Source: G039029935 sp039029935
GTDB taxonomy: Bacteria > Chloroflexota > Anaerolineae > Caldilineales > Caldilineaceae
Length of the DNA stretch: 7,619 nucleotides
NCBI GenBank assembly: GCA_039029935.1
Contig: JBCCFC010000657.1
Location: forward strand, 1 to 7,619
Direction: 5' to 3'
This document shows, piece by piece, positions 5,640 to 7,619 of this stretch. The translations under genes and the position numbers were made by a program. The notes under the pieces were generated by a model. The model saw nothing but the letters and a program-made list of their open reading frames with translations. It made no database searches and was not told where the DNA came from. How positions within the stretch are numbered: position 1 is the stretch's first letter; each line of letters starts with the position of its first letter.

Positions 5640-6425
5640 ATGCAACTCTATTTACAGTCAGCCAAAGATGATTTATATGCCAAAGGCCCTTGGCCTAAGC
5701 CCTTTGTCTTTAACGAAGAGGTTGTGCAGGTTTTTGACGATATGGTTTCGCGCTCGGTGCCACTCTATAAAGAGGTGATGGCCTGTGCCGCACAGTGGGC
5801 ATGTGCTTATCACCAACCCAACACAAGCATCATCGACATTGGCTGTTCGACGGGAACGCTGCTTGAACTCATCGGTCGATTTTTATACAATACACATACA
5901 ACACACACGACACACAATACAAACAATGCAGACAAACCGCAAGCGACATTGATTGGCATTGATAATGCCGCAGCTATGCTGACAGAAGCCGAGCAAAAGC
6001 TGGCAGACACACGCAAGCATTTCGCGGTTGAACTATGGTGCAAAGATGCGCTGTCCTGTTCTTTTGCAGGCAGCAGCGTTGTTGTGATGAACTACACTTT
6101 ACAATTTTTACCCCTTGAGCAACGACAACAATTGCTCAAAAAAATTTATACAGGGCTTGAACCCAATGGATTGCTTTTTATGAGCGAAAAGGTGCAGTCT
6201 GCCCATCCTCGTTTTCAAGAAACCGCAACCCAGCACTATGAATTGTTTAAAGCTTCTAACGGCTATGCGAAAAGTGAAATCGAACGTAAAAAAGAGGCAT
6301 TAGAGAATGTTTTGGTCCCCTTGACATATGACGAGCAAGTTGATATGTTAAAGAGGAGCGGATTTACCGCTGTCGATTCGCTAATTCGTTTACATAATTT
6401 TGTGTCATTTGTGGCGATTAAGTAA
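5640..6425 (+). CDS. Carboxy-S-adenosyl-L-methionine synthase CmoA
   Basis: CmoA converts SAM and prephenate to carboxy-SAM, the donor that CmoB uses to turn ho5U34 into cmo5U34 in tRNA. At 261 aa it is slightly longer than E. coli CmoA (about 247). Matches run along the whole protein: FNEEVVQVFDDMVSRSVPLY (24-43), motif I DIGCSTG (66-72), GIDNAAAM (106-113), VVVMNYTLQFLPLEQRQ (147-163), LLFMSEK (178-184), FKASNGY (203-209) and LENVLVP (221-227). It differs by a Thr/His/Asn-rich insert (about 84-98). Lys218 stands where E. coli, by my alignment, has Arg199. The ATG directly follows the TAA of trmN6 and has no strong Shine-Dalgarno, implying translational coupling. CmoB is not in the window. 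Confidence 0.88.
   Translation: MQLYLQSAKDDLYAKGPWPKPFVFNEEVVQVFDDMVSRSVPLYKEVMACAAQWACAYHQPNTSIIDIGCSTGTLLELIGRFLYNTHTTHTTHNTNNADKPQATLIGIDNAAAMLTEAEQKLADTRKHFAVELWCKDALSCSFAGSSVVVMNYTLQFLPLEQRQQLLKKIYTGLEPNGLLFMSEKVQSAHPRFQETATQHYELFKASNGYAKSEIERKKEALENVLVPLTYDEQVDMLKRSGFTAVDSLIRLHNFVSFVAIK
5887..5934 (+). repeat. ACA/CAC-rich simple sequence inside cmoA
   Basis: A run of ACA, CAC and AAC triplets encodes NTHTTHTTHNTNN (about residues 84-96). It lies between SAM motif I and the following strand, at a loop that is short in E. coli CmoA. It looks like an in-frame slippage expansion tolerated at the surface. Its effect on activity is unknown. Confidence 0.65.
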
Positions 6426-6434
6426 AAGACTAAC

Positions 6435-6461
6435 CGCAGAGAGCGCAGAGGACGCAGAGAT
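6435..6461. repeat. Three 9-bp CGCAGAG-type tandem units
   Basis: CGCAGAGAG, CGCAGAGGA and CGCAGAGAT follow one another directly, ten bases after the cmoA stop codon. From memory, this motif recurs between genes in many cyanobacteria, Chloroflexota and Bacteroidota. No terminator hairpin is visible in the 126-bp gap to the next gene, and only weak promoter candidates (for example TAGAAT at 6511-6516) are seen. Confidence 0.7.
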
Positions 6462-6551
6462 TTTCCAAAGAGGGGATAGAACAGATTTCTACATTTGCAC
6501 CCTTTTGTATTAGAATCGTGTCTGCACAAGTCATAAGAGGAGACTAGTACC

Positions 6552-7091
6552 ATGCCAAACCGTTTCAAAACGCTGACAAATTATTTTATTGAGATCGGGG
6601 CTGAGGATATTGCACATACCGAGAAAACCTATCTCGCCCACGCCATTGGTGTCTATAATGATATGCGTGTCTGGACAGATGATCCAGCAATGGCCGAAGC
6701 CGCGCTTTTTCACTCGATTTACGGTACGCAACAGTTTCAGGGCTTTAAGCTGCCGCTGGAACGGCGTGATGAACTCAAGTCAATGATTGGCGAGCGCGCC
6801 GAAAAATTAGCCTTTCTGAACTGTTTTATGTTGCGTGAAACGCTGGATGCCCAATTAACGCAGCAAAAGGAAACGTATACCATCGCCAACCGTGAAACGA
6901 TGGAGCCAATCGAATTAACCAAGGAAGAATACGACGACTTGGTTTGCCTGCATCTTTGTGATTTGTTGGAGCAGGTTGAGCGGTCCAGTGCGTGGGATAT
7001 GCGGCGGTCTGCCTATCGCCAAATGGCTGAACGGTTGGGTGGACAGATGTTGGCCTCGTATGATGAGGTGTTTGCACGCGAGCCACGTTAA
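6552..7091 (+). CDS. DUF6817-like HD-superfamily protein, 179 aa
   Basis: The protein is a small all-helical domain with H22 and H30 (AHTEKTYLAHAIGVYNDM), the motif ALFHSIYGT (51-59, with H54), and H134-x-x-D137 in CLHLCDLLEQ. These are in the order of an HD metal-binding domain, with the usual HD dipeptide replaced by HS. The family has been named DUF6817; its substrate is unknown to me. AGGAG (6537-6541) lies ten bases before the ATG. The gene is separated from cmoA by a repeat-bearing gap and followed by a strong terminator, so it may be transcribed alone or end the upstream operon. It has no signal peptide or membrane segment. A phosphohydrolase role would be inference from the superfamily only. 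Confidence 0.75.
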   Translation: MPNRFKTLTNYFIEIGAEDIAHTEKTYLAHAIGVYNDMRVWTDDPAMAEAALFHSIYGTQQFQGFKLPLERRDELKSMIGERAEKLAFLNCFMLRETLDAQLTQQKETYTIANRETMEPIELTKEEYDDLVCLHLCDLLEQVERSSAWDMRRSAYRQMAERLGGQMLASYDEVFAREPR

Positions 7092-7143
7092 TTGAATCTA
7101 GTTGACAGTGTGGCTGGCTACGCATGGCTACACGAAAATCATA

Positions 7144-7181
7144 AAAAGGGGAGAAATAGCATAACCTATTTCTCCCCTTTT
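7144..7181 (+). terminator. Strong intrinsic terminator after the DUF6817-like gene
   Basis: A perfect 16-bp stem (7144-7159 with 7166-7181) surrounds the 6-nt loop CATAAC. The right arm ends in CCCCTTTT followed by TGTGTTT, and the left arm begins with AAAA, so it could work in both directions. It starts 53 bases after the stop codon of the DUF6817-like gene and closes the transcription unit. Confidence 0.9.
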
Positions 7182-7258
7182 GTGTTTATGGACCCATTAC
7201 TTTTAATGGAACCCATTTCGATTTCGCTATACTTTGTGTCATATCATGCGACCCCACG

Positions 7259-7444
7259 CTGTGACGCAGGTAATCAACCTGCGATAGCTTTCCGTTCTGT
7301 ATCACCGATTGCTTCTCTGTGGCGCAGGTAGCCAACCTGTGATACTTTCCGTTCTGTATCACCGATTGCTTCTCTGTGGCGCAGGTAGCCAACCTGCGAT
7401 ACTTTCCACCTGTATCACAGATTGATTATCTGTGGCGCAGGGTG
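7259..7444. repeat. Three to four tandem ~57-bp repeats with an internal hairpin
   Basis: Units start CTGTGGCGCAGG (CTGTGACGCAGG in unit 1) at 7259, 7317, 7374 and a broken one at 7430, giving lengths of 58, 57 and 56 bp. Each full unit holds an inverted repeat CGCAGGT, 5 bp, ACCTGCG (7265-7283, 7323-7341 with one G:U pair, 7380-7398). The remainder reads like TTTCCGTTCTGTATCACC. Units are contiguous without unique spacers, so this is not a CRISPR array. It looks like an expanded REP-like or dispersed hairpin repeat. Confidence 0.85.
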
Positions 7445-7476
7445 TGTATGCAAACCCGGTACAATTAAAACAACAC

Positions 7477-7619
7477 TCAACGGTGAAAATCACTGCCAAA
7501 AAAGTCTTGGTAATCATACTTACCTTCCAATGGAATGTTTGTTTTTCTAATACCTACAATGTACATAAAGAATTGCTCAGAAATGCACCATCTGGTGGAG
7601 AAACATGCTTTTATCACCG
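7477..7619 (-). CDS. Possible 3' end of a minus-strand gene running off the window
   Basis: On the minus strand one frame is open from the window edge to a TGA at 7479-7477, giving about 46 residues. These include WCISEQFFMYIVGIRKTN and PLEGKYDYQDFFGSDFHR. The composition is protein-like, but the stretch is short and I recognise no family. The rest of 7182-7476 contains only repeats and no gene. Confidence 0.25.
   Translation of the reverse strand, partial: VIKACFSTRWCISEQFFMYIVGIRKTNIPLEGKYDYQDFFGSDFHR

Noticed and set aside
7186..7392. Minus-strand reading with two copies of TEKQSVIQNGK
   Set aside because: The protein repeat only mirrors the ~57-bp DNA repeats; it crosses the repeat array and has no independent coding evidence.
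7259..7444. CRISPR array
   Set aside because: Units are contiguous ~57-bp copies without unique spacers, and there are no cas genes.

Overview
This 7.6 kb bacterial window, which I cannot place confidently, probably comes from a large-genome Gram-negative or candidate-phylum bacterium. CmoA and TrmN6-type enzymes are best known from Gammaproteobacteria and relatives. The intergenic regions, however, are full of short dispersed hairpin and tandem repeats of a kind I associate with environmental lineages such as Chloroflexota or filamentous gliding bacteria. No search was run. All family names come from reading motifs in the translations.

Layout: (1) Positions 1-1077 hold an AT-rich non-coding stretch, a perfect 21-bp-arm palindrome, and a PD-(D/E)XK (DUF1703-type) nuclease C-terminus whose 5' part is missing. 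(2) Positions 1121-1852 (minus) encode an unrecognised helical 243-aa protein that converges on the nuclease remnant. (3) Positions 1853-2137 are a divergent intergenic region with a ~110-nt branched inverted-repeat structure and a perfect operator-like palindrome just before the next start codon. (4) Positions 2138-6425 carry four plus-strand genes: a TrhP-like U32 protein, a degenerate U32 paralogue without the iron-sulphur cysteines, a TrmN6-like tRNA adenine-N6 methyltransferase, and CmoA. TrmN6 and CmoA abut exactly (TAA|ATG). The two U32 genes are separated by about 160 bp organised as 8-bp repeats. (5) Positions 6552-7091 encode a DUF6817-like HD-superfamily protein, followed by a strong intrinsic terminator. 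(6) Positions 7182-7619 hold about three hairpin-bearing ~57-bp repeats and possibly the 3' end of a minus-strand gene.

The central theme is tRNA anticodon-loop modification. In E. coli, TrhP helps hydroxylate U34 to ho5U34. CmoA makes carboxy-SAM, which CmoB uses to turn ho5U34 into cmo5U34. TrmN6 makes m6A37 in tRNA1-Val, whose wobble base is cmo5U34. Genes scattered in E. coli are therefore gathered here around one anticodon loop, together with a second, cysteine-less U32 protein that could be a partner subunit. CmoB is not in the window.
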